DNA of 64,000 bases from Phytophthora colocasiae (Eukaryota > Oomycota > Peronosporomycetes > Peronosporales > Peronosporaceae). Where the stretch lies: the NCBI GenBank assembly GCA_018806915.1, contig JAGKQI010000033.1:744001-808000 (forward strand). Reading direction: 5' to 3'. This document shows positions 30,023 through 40,526 of this stretch, one piece after another (positions within the stretch are counted from its first letter, which is position 1; each line of letters starts with the position of its first letter). A program made the translations under genes and the position numbers. The notes beneath the pieces were generated by a model, which was not told the DNA's origin, ran no database searches, and saw only the letters and a program-made list of their open reading frames with translations.

Positions 30023-31984
30023 GATGCTTTGCCACTAGTTAGTTTATAAGGAGACCATTAAGATAGCACCCTCCCTCATGTAAATGCACCCGAAAGAGAC
30101 TGTAAATTCGCCACACCAGCCATTCTTTCTTGCAAAAGAATCCAAGCAGAATGTGTCCGACGCTGAAAGACCGTGATGGGGTGGTGCTGCGAGTGACTCA
30201 CCCACTTCCCAGCTGCGCAATACGGTGTCGGTATTCCCGGGACCGTCATTGAATCGCTCCGTACACATGTACGTATGCCCGAGCGTTTGTATTGCCCGTA
30301 AACGCCGGAGATCTCCATCTGCTGGGTCACGGACGCCCATAGGGCGCCTCGCTCACATCTCTTGGCTTTCTTATCTACAGTATCCGGACACGAGATCTCC
30401 ACGCAGGCTTTGCCGGCCGATACGAATGAGTCAACGACGCCCATGCGGTGCCCGTAAACGCATCTGCGCAAAAGAATCGCACACGAAGAAAATAAAATCT
30501 TTAGGCGCAGAGGAATGAAACCCCAGAAGAATTTATCTCTCAAAAAGTGTTTTTTTCTTCAGTAGAAAACTAATGCTGCATGTAATTCCTCCGTCGTTAG
30601 GCTTGCAAAGCACCCAACACTGACGCTGCAGGATAAGGGCCTGGTCTTCCTATCCTCGAGATGACGGAATCGCCTTGCTCGCCGGCTGCTTTCCATCTTA
30701 CACGTGTACGAGAGAAAACAGAAAATCTACAGACAGAAGTGAAAAATCTACAGAACCGCAGACAAAATACAGAAGGGGTGTGGTAAGTACTTGTCCTGCC
30801 TAATACGAATTTTGCTGAATATCGTTTTTAAAGGGCTTTGTATATCCTACGCTTCACACGTCAAATTGGACACGCAGGTCGTCTACCAGAAGCTCTTCTC
30901 TCGACGGTACAGTCGATACAAGTCGTCGGGACGGACTCATGTCCACAGGGGAACATGCAGTCACGCGAGTATATCTTCGCGTGCGGCGACTTGGCTGCCA
31001 TTGCACATTTCGAGCACTTTGCAGCAGCAGCAACCACAAACGCCACAGTAAAACTCCCTCCTTCACGCAGGCGGTAGCAACTCGCAAGTTAGCAGCAGCA
31101 ACAGCTTCACCAACACTACTACTACACCTTCCCTTCAAGCTGAGCCTCAAGTATGCCGTATTAACCGAGGTCGTCCAGGACACGACCACCAACGCGTGGA
31201 TGTACGTGTAGTGCGGCAAAGCCAGCACCTTCTCGTCTCCACGTGGGTGTGGTGGAGCGGATCTGGCCAAAATCTGGTTGAGGCCGATCGCGATCGCCAC
31301 TTGCGCCCAGACACCGACTAACGGAGGGGGTCCCCCGATGATCCGTGATCTTGTTGCGTGTAGTGTTCACCTTGTGTACCCGTCGGCAGGCGGGTTACGC
31401 TCTTCCAGGTAACTTCTGAAGATGTCTTGGGACGAGAAGAAGGTCTTGAGTGACGCAGGGGTTTGAGGCGGCGTGGAAGTTCTTCACTCCACCTCGGGGT
31501 ACTTGATCCCGGTCGTAGGCGAGTTCTCGAGCCTTGATCCGGGTGCCTGGTTCTTGATCCAGGTCTTCCAATAGTCCAATATTCGGGATTCAGTCCCTTC
31601 CTTTCGTTGTTTTCCGCTTCCGATAGCGGGGGTCTTGAGGGGGCGAGATTCGACTGGATCCTTAGGCTAAACAACCAATTCCTTCCGATCCGATGTATAC
31701 ACTTAAAGGATAGTTCACTAGATAGGGCAAAGCTGGCCAATATATTATCCAGACTTAACCGCTATACTAGGTCACGTATCCTTACCTTCCTGACGCTTGT
31801 AGGGCCAATGTAGTTCCCGGTTCCAGGCGTAGCAAAGACACTTGAGTGGTTCAGGGCAAATTCGAGTCTGTTTATGGTTATTCCTATGCCTACTAATCCC
31901 ATCCTGATTTACTATCCTACGATCACATGACACTGGCTACATAGCTGATCCCTAGCTTAGTTCCCCTAACCCTGATCTTGGGCC
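30023..31984. other. Gene-poor spacer
   Basis: No confident gene. A 155-codon minus frame at 30543-30076 and a 148-codon minus frame at 31300-30854 lack recognisable domains; a second minus frame at 31046-30861 has a Cys/His pattern (CSKC ... CMFPCGHESV ... CIDC) that might be a RING-like remnant. The AT-rich stretch at 30700-30790 contains the phased TACAGA array listed separately. Confidence 0.35.
30707..30773 (-). repeat. Phased TCTGTA array, short copy (minus orientation)
   Basis: TACAGA occurs at 30728, 30749 and 30768, with a degenerate TACGAG at 30707: spacings 21, 21 and 19 bp. On the minus strand the units read TCTGTATTTTG and TCTGTAGATTTT, matching the array at 45.1-45.3 kb. Confidence 0.75.
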
Positions 31985-31990
31985 GATTCC

Positions 31991-32140
31991 GTACTTAACC
32001 GAAGCTTGATCTCGTACTTAACCGAAGCGATCTCGCATAACCGAAGCTTGATCTCGTACTTAACCGGACTTGATCTCGTACTTAATCAGGACTTGATCGC
32101 ATAACCGAAGCTTGATCTCGTACTTAATCGGGACTTGATC
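31991..32140. repeat. Degenerate 21-23-bp tandem repeat
   Basis: About seven units of the form GTACTTAACCGAAGCTTGAT-CTC, starting near 31991, 32014, 32035, 32056, 32078, 32099 and 32121, some with GCATAACC in place of GTACTTAACC. Confidence 0.8.
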
Positions 32141-32418
32141 ACTGCCTGATCCCGCTTGGTGATCCTTCATAGAATCCGGATCAGGCCACAAGAAGAGTCT
32201 GCGCCGCGCCTGGGGTTGACCTTGATCCGGAGCTGATCTCGTACTTATACGGGAGAGGATCATTGCGCGATCTTGCGTGATCTCGCTTCGTCGCCGCTCG
32301 GGGAAGTTGGATCGTGCTGTTAGAGGCTTCGGGGCGCCAGGGTAAGCTGATCATGCTCGCTTGGGGACCCGTCATCGTTGATCGCGCGAGAACATCCTTG
32401 ATTTCCCCATTCTTCCTC

Positions 32419-32478
32419 CGGCAGGATTCGGATCACCCACGAACACCACGGCAGGATTCGGATCACCCACGAACACCG
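32419..32478. repeat. 30-bp tandem duplication
   Basis: Two copies (32419-32448 and 32449-32478) of a unit starting CGGCAGGATTCGGATCACCC, differing at the last base. They lie 33 bp before the gypsy target site. Confidence 0.9.
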
Positions 32479-32515
32479 CTCCACTTGCTTCTTCGCCGGT
32501 GTCTCCGTTGCCTGT

Positions 32516-32927
32516 TGTAACGGGGTTACACGGCGCTGCGCGCCTTGGCTACAATAGGTGTGGTATACACCATCCAGGTCACAAGTCACAGATCCGTGTA
32601 CAACACATAGTGTTTCTCACACGTCACACATGTAGCCAGTTGCTGGCTGTTAGCTCAGAGCCACACATTACATTTGATTAGGATTTAGTATGTTAGATAC
32701 TAAATCCGTTACATTCAGGATTAGGGCAATAAAATAAATAAAAATCAGTTTGCATTTTACATAATTAGTGTTAGTTCCTTTATTATAGGGACACTGATTG
32801 TGAGAGTCCCGTATTTAGTGGACTACTTGGTTCTTGTATAGAACCGAAGGCTAGTGCCTTGCAAGCAGGACTCTACGAGTCAACCCAACTTCCTCTGTGC
32901 CGTGCACACCTACGCAGCCCCGCTGCA
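32516..32927 (+). repeat. 5' LTR of the gypsy element
   Basis: 412 bp, from TGTAACGGGGTTACAC to CCCCGCTGCA. The first bases form a TGTAAC/GTTACA inverted pair. Confidence 0.96.
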
Positions 32928-32984
32928 TCTGGTAGCACTTGTAGTCAATCCAACTCCTGAGTTGAAGACTGTTTCTCTGTGAGA

Positions 32985-34004
32985 ATGGAGCCAGAAGCAT
33001 ACGCTCACTTGACTCCGAGTCAGCGGGACACGCTTAACAAGCTTACGTCCTTGCTGGGCCCTGAAGGTATGGCGCACCTTGCGTCTCAAGGGCCGGAGGC
33101 CGTCAACGCGCGCCTGGAGGCATTTGCCTCGTACGAGAACGCTCTCGTTGAGCACATTCAGCGGAATGTAAAAGGAGTTAATCCCGCTCCGAGAGCTAAG
33201 CCCGTCACGCTCAGCGTGAAGACCTTTCACGGGCACGAAGGAGAGAACCTCCTATTGTGGACCCGAGAGGTCGAGATGGCCATGGGGGCCGCTATGCTCC
33301 AGTTGGAAGGCCAACGCGTGGCGTTCGCCATCTCTAAGCTCGAAGGTCGAGCACGAGAATGGGCCTTGACGTCTGGGACGTCGGTAGAAATGGCCTTCCC
33401 CACTTGGGGTGAGCTTAAGGCCAAACTTACGCAAGTATTTGCTCCACCTAACCAGGCGTATCGCGTGCGGTCACGCTTCCTCGCTTGCCGACAGGGCAAG
33501 AAGGACCTGGTGGACTATGTCCAAGAGCTGCGCACGCTCATTGCCGGCATGGCTGCCGATCCTCTACCTGAGGTGGTCACTGTGACTATCTTCATGGAAG
33601 GTCTGAGAGCTGGCGTGGCCAGGACGGAGGCATTCCGTCAGAATCCTCGCACCTTCGAGGACGCTGTTAGCGTGGCATTGAATGCTGAACACAACTTTAA
33701 GTTGTCGAGGGTCGGTGCTAATAGCACAGGGTCCGGGGGACCCGAACCCATGGACCTCAGCTATGCTGAAGATGAAGTAGCCGAGCTACGAGCTGCGGTG
33801 CAGCGTATGAGCACTCGTCGGTGCTACACGTGTGGTAGTCCCACACACCTGAGGCCCAACTGCCCTCTGCGCAAAAGAGCGCGCCGGCCAGAATGGCCGC
33901 AACCCTGTCGCGGAGGCCCGCTTCGGGCTCTGCCCAGGGAAACGACGGCTCCCAGTAGACGCGGGGCGGTCTACTGGGGAAGAACTGAGTTCTGCAGTGC
34001 GTGA
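32985..34004 (+). CDS. gag: Gag-like protein with CCHC zinc knuckle
   Basis: A 339-aa product from ATG 32985. The central region ([16 protein letters not shown] ... REWALTSG ... [20 protein letters not shown]) is the retrotransposon capsid (Retrotrans_gag) pattern. Near the C-terminus is a zinc knuckle [14 protein letters not shown] (C-x2-C-x4-H-x4-C) that binds RNA. The next frame (protease) overlaps by 8 nt. In many oomycete gypsy elements gag and pol are one frame, so the break could be either natural frameshifting or damage. Confidence 0.88.
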   Translation: MEPEAYAHLTPSQRDTLNKLTSLLGPEGMAHLASQGPEAVNARLEAFASYENALVEHIQRNVKGVNPAPRAKPVTLSVKTFHGHEGENLLLWTREVEMAMGAAMLQLEGQRVAFAISKLEGRAREWALTSGTSVEMAFPTWGELKAKLTQVFAPPNQAYRVRSRFLACRQGKKDLVDYVQELRTLIAGMAADPLPEVVTVTIFMEGLRAGVARTEAFRQNPRTFEDAVSVALNAEHNFKLSRVGANSTGSGGPEPMDLSYAEDEVAELRAAVQRMSTRRCYTCGSPTHLRPNCPLRKRARRPEWPQPCRGGPLRALPRETTAPSRRGAVYWGRTEFCSA

Positions 34005-35157
34005 GAGGCACTGGGGCTCAGCCCCGAAGAGCTCCGTGCTCTTGAACACGGAAAGTGTGAGCAAGCAGGGCTTGCTGGTCGTCCATGTGGACGTGAAGGG
34101 CTTCGAGAAGCCGTGGATCGTGTTGATCGATTCAGGAGCGTCTGGCAACTACGTCAGACGCTTCACCGTTGAGGGTAGTCAGCAATATGCTGAGGCGCTT
34201 CGAGCGCGAAGAGGTGACACCGTCACTGTCCGTCTAGCGACGGGCGTCCGTGTCACGGCAGCCAAGGTCCCGATGGACCTACGGCTGAAGTTCCTGGACT
34301 TCGACAGCGTGGAACGCTGCTTGGTCTTGGACCTGGATTCGAGGTACGACCTCATCTCTGGTATGGCGTGGCTGGAGCGCCACGAGCCATGGATCGACTG
34401 GAGGTCGAAGACCTTAGGTGCTACGCACTTCTCTCCTAGTGGAGCTTTGGCGAGTCATGAACCCACCTCTGCTAGGAAGCAGAAGCGCTATTGGCGCGAG
34501 CATCGAGCCGAGTCGGCAATGATGCTGGAAGTCGGTGTGTCCGAGTTAGTGGACAGCACCGAGTGCGAGGATCGCAGCCCTGTTGAGCGCATAGCGCTGG
34601 TTGGCAGTGAGTCAACGTGTGGGCAAAGCTCACGTAACCCGAGTGACGCCGGTCATGGACCGTCACTGGATGCCGATGGCATCGGGCCTTACCAGGCCGT
34701 GAACTGTGGGGCGGCACGTACTCCGTCGAGTGATACTGGTCGTGGACCAAGTCGATCGCTGAGTGTCTCTGACACTGGACCTGTTACGGTCATTGATTGT
34801 ACAGCGGCACGTACTCCGCTGAGCGGCATCGGTCGTCGACCGAGTGGATCGCTGAGTGTACCTGACACTGGGCCGAGAGAGGCCGAAACTTGTGCGACGG
34901 CACGTACTCCGTCGAGTAGACGATCTTCGGCTAGGCGAAGACGTCGTAAGGCCCTTCGGGCGAGACGCTCTGCGTCTGAGTCATCCGTGACGTCAAGTGC
35001 CGACGCACCGGAGGGCTGTGGGCAGCTATACACTCTGGTTGATGGAGTGGGCGGTAGTGCCGAAGGCAGTGTCCTGCTGGACGACTTGCCAAGTGTTGAC
35101 AAGCTCCTTGAGCTAGAAGAGATGTCCTTCGCCGACTTTGGCTTTGATGCTCTTTGA
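33997..35157 (+). pseudogene. pol: Pol segment with retropepsin-like protease
   Basis: A frame shifted relative to gag. Residues ~23-45 hold VHVDVKGFEKPWIVLIDSGA with the DSGA active-site motif of retroviral-type aspartic proteases, followed by a typical retropepsin fold (SRYDLISGMAWLERHEPWID). The rest (~220 aa) is Ser/Thr/Pro-rich with three imperfect repeats around 'RTPSSDTGRGPSRSLSVSDT', a linker of unknown role. It ends in the frame where reverse transcriptase begins; one base is missing near 35150-35156. Confidence 0.8.
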
Positions 35158-37349
35158 AGGCTGGCGAATTCGCCGAGGTGGTCATCGTTCGACCTGAGGA
35201 GGAGTTAAACTCGTCGTCCCTCGTTGACGAGTCCGTCTTGGCCGAAGTCAAGAAGGCGTTGAACGCCAGGAGTGGATCGGAGATCCTCAAGAATCCCTCG
35301 GATCCCTTCCACTCCTTGCTGAAGGAATATGGAGACGTTGTCTCGAAGGAACCACCGAGTGGCCTGCCTCCCGACCGAGGCGTTCGTCATGAGATCGACT
35401 TAGTTCCCGGAACTAAGTACTGCGTGACCCGACAGTGGCCTCTTCCTAAAGAGCAATGCGACGTCATTGACGCCTTCTTCCGTGCGAAGCACGCGGCGGG
35501 TCTCGTGCGCGAGAGCAAGTCTCCGCATTCCGCGCCAACGTTCTGTGTCAGAAAGCCGAATGGCAAGTGGCGTATCGTTCACGCTTTTAACAAGCTCAAC
35601 ACTGCCACGATTCCGGCGCAGACGCCGATTCCTAGGAAGGATGTTCTTCAGAACAACATGGTGGGTTGCACCATGTACAGTGCACTCGACTTAGTCGATG
35701 GGTACTATCAGCTGCTCATGCGAGCCAGTGATATTCCGCTTACAGCGGTGAGCACCCCGAGCGGTATGCTCTGGGAGTGGCTCGTCATGCCCCAAGGGCT
35801 CTCGAACGCGCCCGCAACGTTCAATCGTCTAGTGACGCAGCTGTTCAGGCCCCTACGGGCATTCGCACAAACGTACTTTGACGACGTGTTCGTCCACAGT
35901 CAGGCCGAACACGGCAAGACTGACGTTGAGGTGCACGTGGAACACGTGAGAGCTGTGCTCGAGTGCATGCGCACGAACAAGCTGTACGCCAACGCAGACA
36001 AGTGCGTCTTTGGCGCGGAAGAAATCCCCTTCCTAGGGTGCTTCATTGGGAAGCATGGCCTTCGTGCTGATCCAGCAAAGGTCAAGGCCATTGTGGATTG
36101 GCCGGTTCCCTTGAACCAGAAGGACTTGCGTAAGTGGCTGGGTTTGGCCAACTACTTGCACAAGTACAGCGAGAACTACGCTGAGTTGGCTCGGCCACTG
36201 ACGGATCTCCTTAAGAAGGATGCCGAGTGGGTATGGCGTGCCGAGCACGAGAATGCGTTCACTTGTATCAAGGATAGCCTGCTTCAGGCACCGATACTGG
36301 CGCTGCCAGACCCCGCTCGTCCGTTTATTGTCGTCTGTGACGCCTCTGACTTTGCCATCGGCAGTGCTTTGCTACAAGCGGACGCCGAAGGGCGCGAACG
36401 CGTCATTGCGTTTGAGTCGCGACAGCTCAAGGCTGCTGAGAAGAACTATCCAGTTCATGACAAGGAGCTAATTGCGATGAAGTACGCTCTCGTCAAATTC
36501 AGGGTTCACCTGCTCGGCTCCAAGCCGTTTGTGATCTACACGGATCATGCGTCACTACGCACAGCGACGCAGTCGCCTCACCTCTCGCAGAGGATGGCCC
36601 GATGGCTCTCCTTCTTTGCGGAGTATAACTTCGAGGTGAAGTACAAGCCTGGCAGGCAGAACGTCCTCGCTGACGCGTTATCACGTCGCCCGGACTATGA
36701 GTTATCTCATGTCACCTCGGTGACGTCGTCCGTGACGGACATGGTTCGAGCAGCGTACGCTCAGGACGACTCTTGTGTCGCGTTGCTCCAAGCTCTGGGG
36801 AGCGATGAGTTTAAAGACTCAAAGGTGACTCTGTCACGACGCCTAAAGGCGAGACTCCAACGCTACAGCCTGGAAGGCGGTCTGCTGTACTACAGCACGG
36901 GTCAGGATGACCCACCACGAGTGGTAGTTCCTCACGATGAGGATCTGAAGTACCGTATCCTCTATGAGGCTCACGACACACCCACAGGCGGCCACCTCGG
37001 TCGCGAGAAGACGTACGGCTCGGTGAGCTCCATGTACTGGTGGCCGAAGATGTACAAGTGGGTCAGCACATATGTGCGCACGTGCGAGACGTGTCAGCGG
37101 GTTAAACCCTCGCCGCATGCGGCTGCGCCTTTGGCGAGCTTACCTGTACCCTCTGGGTGTTGGCAGTCCATAAGTATGGACTTTGTGTTTGGCCTGCCGA
37201 AGGACTCGGCAGGCAACACGGGCGTGGTGGTCTTTGTTGACCGTCTGAGCAAGATGGCTCATCTAGCGGCTGTGCCGGACACCGTCGATGGTGCTGGTAC
37301 AGCGACGATCTTCATCGATCGGGTCTTCCCGCCAGCATGGGCTGCCTGA
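35154..37349 (+). pseudogene. pol: Pol segment: reverse transcriptase, RNase H, integrase start
   Basis: Residues ~60-270 are the RT, with catalytic TYFDDVFVHS. Residues ~370-500 are RNase H (VVCDASDFAIGSALLQ, then KNYPVHDKELIAMK and IYTDHASL). The integrase zinc domain follows (HDTPTGGHLGREKTYG ... TCETCQRVK), then the first catalytic Asp region SMDFVFGLP. The frame breaks near 37330 after FIDRVF; the integrase continues in the next frame. Confidence 0.9.
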
Positions 37350-38080
37350 GACCATTGTCTCGGATCGAGATCCCCGTTTCACGGGTCACTTCTGGACGTC
37401 CGTCTTCAAGGTGCTGGGCACTCGACTGGACATGTCCACGGCGGACCATCCGCAGACCGACGGTCAGACCGAACGCGTGAACCGCGTTCTGGAGGACATC
37501 CTCCGCAGCGTATGCGCTGAAACGCCGAAGCGTTGGAGCGCTATGCTCCCTCTCGTTGAGTTCTCCATGAACAATGCGGTGAATGCCTCGACAGGCTTCA
37601 CCCCGTTCTACGTGAACGGCCTTGCGCACCCGCGCGTTCCGCTCACTCCGCCACGCGGTAGCCTTGGGCTTGGTGGGGGAGAGGCTGTGCCGTCGCTCGA
37701 CTCCGAGCTTGCTGATATCAGCCCTTCTGCTGTGCGTAAACAAGTCGATGACTTCCTCTCGGTGAGATTGAGCGTATTACGCCGTGTACGTGACGCGATG
37801 GCTGAAAGCCAAGACGTTCAGAAGGAACAAGCGGATACAAAGGTAGAAGCAATGTATGGGAATTTAAGGTCGGTGACCAGGTTTTATTAAACGCTAAGAA
37901 CCTACCTACACATGCAGTGTCAAATGTCTTTAAGACGAAATTGCGTCCGCGTTTCATCGGACCATTTACGGTCGTGGCCAAGAAGGGCCTGGCATACACG
38001 CTTGACTTGCCAAAGCGGATGCGAACACACCCGGTGTTCTACGTCGGCTTGCTTAAGCCATATCGGGACCACGCGGGGTG
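37330..38080 (+). pseudogene. pol: Pol segment: integrase core and C-terminus
   Basis: Continues integrase with GLPETIVSDRDPRFTGHFW (second Asp), DHPQTDGQTERVNRVLED (catalytic Glu) and a GPF-type C-terminal beta barrel (LRPRFIGPFTVVAKK) that appears only after another one-base shift near 37880. It ends YVGLLKPYRDHAG at a stop at 38080. Confidence 0.85.
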
Positions 38081-38683
38081 AGCGCGGAGGCGCTGGCACC
38101 GACGACACGTGCCCAGGCTGCGTCATCTGCAGCAGCAACGTCACCTGACCTCGCAACTCAGCGAGCTGAAGCTCCTGCTGGTGCAGGCGAGCAGTCAGGG
38201 ACTGAGGACCTTCGAGCCAAGCCATCCGGCTTTCAATCTCCTCCATGTCATGAGCGAGACGGGCATGCGAATGCCAAACACTCTCGACGTTCCCTTGAAG
38301 GGACTGAGTCTGACTCCGGAGAGTACCGATCGAGTGATCGAGTTGGTACCAGGCGCGATGCGACAAATAGCGCTCGTCACACTCATCGAGTACGGCGTTC
38401 CGCAGCGAATCGGCCTCCTCCGCCGTTGCTCGATGAGCAGGGGACTCCCACTACCGCGTGGAGCGCCTGATGGCGCGGCGTCGCCACCGTAGTCAAAACC
38501 AGTATCTGGTGAAGTGGCGTGGATATCCTCATTCCCAAAACTCGTGGGAGTTTGAAGGGTCCCTGAGGCAGGACTGCCCTGACGTCGTGGACGCTTTTGA
38601 TCGCGAAGATCGGGGCGCCCGAAGGGCTCGAGGTCGACCACTCGGTCGACACCCGCTTCTCACCACTAGTGTGAGAAGCTGAC
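38081..38683 (+). pseudogene. Pol tail: Pro/Ser-rich linker and chromodomain
   Basis: An Ala/Ser/Arg-rich linker (38078-38447) leads to PPPPLLDEQG, then after a missing G near 38441-38445 the frame continues as YRVERLMARRRHRSQNQYLV, KWRGYPHSQNSWEFEG and CPDVVDAFDRE. This is a chromodomain with the aromatic and W-x-G-Y positions of the fold. In chromoviruses it directs integration to chromatin marks. The antisense strand is open here too. Confidence 0.8.
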
Positions 38684-39933
38684 GGACTAGCAGCCGAGCT
38701 CAGGCTCTGGTCCGTGGCTGGCACAGCCAGCGAGTCTCCCTCGGAGACTGAAGGAGCATCCTGCAAAGCAGGGATAGTGGCCTGAGAGGCGGGAGCCACT
38801 GCCGTCGTGTGACGAGGAAAGCGGCCGGGCCGCACGCGTATCTTCGCGTACTGGAAGAGTAGACCTCGGGCGAGGCGGACGTCCACCTCGGCGCAGCTCT
38901 CCATGAGCCGGTCAAACGACGCGAGCTTCCGTGAAGCCTCGGCCCAGGTGGCCACATGGACCATGTAGTCCCGGGTGGTCTCTCCGGTTTGGAGCAGGAG
39001 TGGATAAGTCCTCATCTGAGGCACAGACTCCCGTCGCCGTTGCTTATCTAAGCGTTGCCGATACTCGGCGAGTGTGCACACCTGCGGGGTCAGGAAACGC
39101 TCATGGAGCCCCTGTCGCTGCTGAGTCTCAGCCACCGTACGTGGAGGATTGCCTATGGCGTAACCATGCAGGTTTGGCTGCGCCATCAACTGCTTCACCT
39201 GCTCGGCAGGGTCGCGAGGCTCGAAGCCGTAGTCGCGCCGCGACGAAGTCCCCACGATGTCCCGTTGGACCGGTCGACGTGACTCTGGAGCACCGCTCAG
39301 GGAAGCCTCCTGTGCCTCATCCAGAGGGTTGGTGATCGCGTCTTCGACTCCCTTGAGTGACTCTGGCTCATCGCGAGCAGGAAGCGGTGGTGCGTTGCGC
39401 AACGCGTTGAGCACGAGGCTCGAAGGTCCCTCCGGGAACGGATTGGGCTGCCGCAGCTGCCGAGGAATTGAGTACCGACGCGGATCGCGTGGAGAGCGCA
39501 GCTCAGATCGGGTCGTCCGAGGGCTCGCAGGAGCAGGAGACGCATGGGCATCGCCCTGTTCGGACTCCTCGTAGTCCACTTCGACCTCGCCTTCCTCTGT
39601 AGGAGAGCGACGTGGGTCGCGCGTCGGCGACGCTGTCGTGTACTCGAAGGGTGAGCCACCGCTACCACTTGACGTCGGGCTGGCCTTGAACATCGCTCCG
39701 TAGCGAAGGCGAGACGCCGCGAAATACTCCGAATCGGAGAGCGTGAGAGGAGCCGAGGGCTCAGACCGGAAAGCGCTGAGGCGCTGGGGCGTAGACGCCT
39801 GGTCACTGGACACCTCAGGAGCGGTTGGCTCGCTGGGGAGAATTGAAGAATGTGCTCGTTGAGCCAGCGCACCCGCGCACTCTCGTTGAGAGATTTCTTT
39901 TATCGGAAAGTTGCCGGTGACAGGCCTTGACAA
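38383..39933 (-). CDS. Long antisense ORF in the 3' part of the gypsy element
   Basis: 516 open codons on the minus strand, opening 54 bp inside the 3' LTR boundary; the first ATG is at 39693 (436 aa). It is Pro/Ser/Arg-rich at first, then has a coherent stretch with EQVKQLMAQPNLHGYAIGN, TLAEYRQRLDKQRRRESV and VATWAEASRKLASFDRLMES. Between 38700 and 39900 no sense-strand gene explains the openness. From ~38640 down, the frame is the exact complement of the chromodomain codons and may be only a shadow. A coiled-coil-like minus stretch (38366-38080) may continue the protein in another frame. Homology is unknown; the middle faintly resembles a retrotransposon capsid helix bundle. Confidence 0.55.
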   Translation of the reverse strand: MSRPVTGNFPIKEISQRECAGALAQRAHSSILPSEPTAPEVSSDQASTPQRLSAFRSEPSAPLTLSDSEYFAASRLRYGAMFKASPTSSGSGGSPFEYTTASPTRDPRRSPTEEGEVEVDYEESEQGDAHASPAPASPRTTRSELRSPRDPRRYSIPRQLRQPNPFPEGPSSLVLNALRNAPPLPARDEPESLKGVEDAITNPLDEAQEASLSGAPESRRPVQRDIVGTSSRRDYGFEPRDPAEQVKQLMAQPNLHGYAIGNPPRTVAETQQRQGLHERFLTPQVCTLAEYRQRLDKQRRRESVPQMRTYPLLLQTGETTRDYMVHVATWAEASRKLASFDRLMESCAEVDVRLARGLLFQYAKIRVRPGRFPRHTTAVAPASQATIPALQDAPSVSEGDSLAVPATDQSLSSAASPSASHTSGEKRVSTEWSTSSPSGAPIFAIKSVHDVRAVLPQGPFKLPRVLGMRISTPLHQILVLTTVATPRHQALHAVVGVPCSSSNGGGGRFAAERRTR

Positions 39934-39987
39934 GGCAGTTATGTCTACAGTTGTAGATACTCCGTATCCACGGTTTGGTGGGGAGGG

Positions 39988-40396
39988 TGTAACGAGTTAC
40001 ACGGCTGCGCGCCTTGGCTACAATAGGTGTGGTATACACCATCCAGGTCACAAGTCACAGATCCGTGTACAACACATAGTGTTTCTCACACGTCACACAT
40101 GTAGCCAGTTGCTGGCTGTTAGCTCAGAGCCACACATTACATTTGATTAGGATTTAGTATGTTAGATACTAAATCCGTTACATTCAGGATTAGGGCAATA
40201 AAATAAATAAAAATCAGTTTGCATTTTACATAATTAGTGTTAGTTCCTTTATTATAGGGACACTGATTGTGAGAGTCCCGTATTTAGTGGACTACTTGGT
40301 TCTTGTATAGAACCGAAGGCTAGTGCCTTGCAAGCAGGACTCTACGAGTCAACCCAACTTCCTCTGTGCCGTGCACACCTACGCAGCCCCGCTGCA
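39988..40396 (+). repeat. 3' LTR of the gypsy element
   Basis: 409 bp. Identical to the 5' LTR except in the first ~20 bp (one substitution and 3 bp missing in two places). Preceded by the polypurine tract at 39976-39987. Confidence 0.96.
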
Positions 40397-40526
40397 CCTG
40401 TTCCCGGCGGGACCCATCGTACCTTCATCTGATTCGACCCAGATCTGGCGATCACAGGTCCCCCCTGTCGCTCGTTCCGACTCTATTCGGGTTAGTGGCT
40501 GACATCGCCTCTCCGGGAAAATTTTT

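Larger units (their letters stand above)
32516..40396 (+). mobile_element. Complete Ty3/gypsy LTR retrotransposon with chromodomain (7.9 kb)
   Basis: Two LTRs (412 and 409 bp) start TG and end CA and are flanked by the 5-bp duplication CCTGT (32511-32515 and 40397-40401). The order gag, protease, reverse transcriptase, RNase H, integrase, chromodomain is that of Ty3/gypsy. The LTRs differ only within the first ~20 bp, so insertion is recent. The coding region is broken by several one-base shifts. A long antisense ORF occupies the 3' part. A purine-rich tract (GGTGGGGAGGG) precedes the 3' LTR directly. Just after the 5' LTR, TGGTAGCACTTG is a possible primer-binding site; its tRNA was not identified. 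Confidence 0.97.

Noticed and set aside
30076..30543. 155-codon minus ORF after the WRKY19-like gene
   Set aside because: No recognisable domain, composition unlike neighbouring genes; probably 3' flanking noise.
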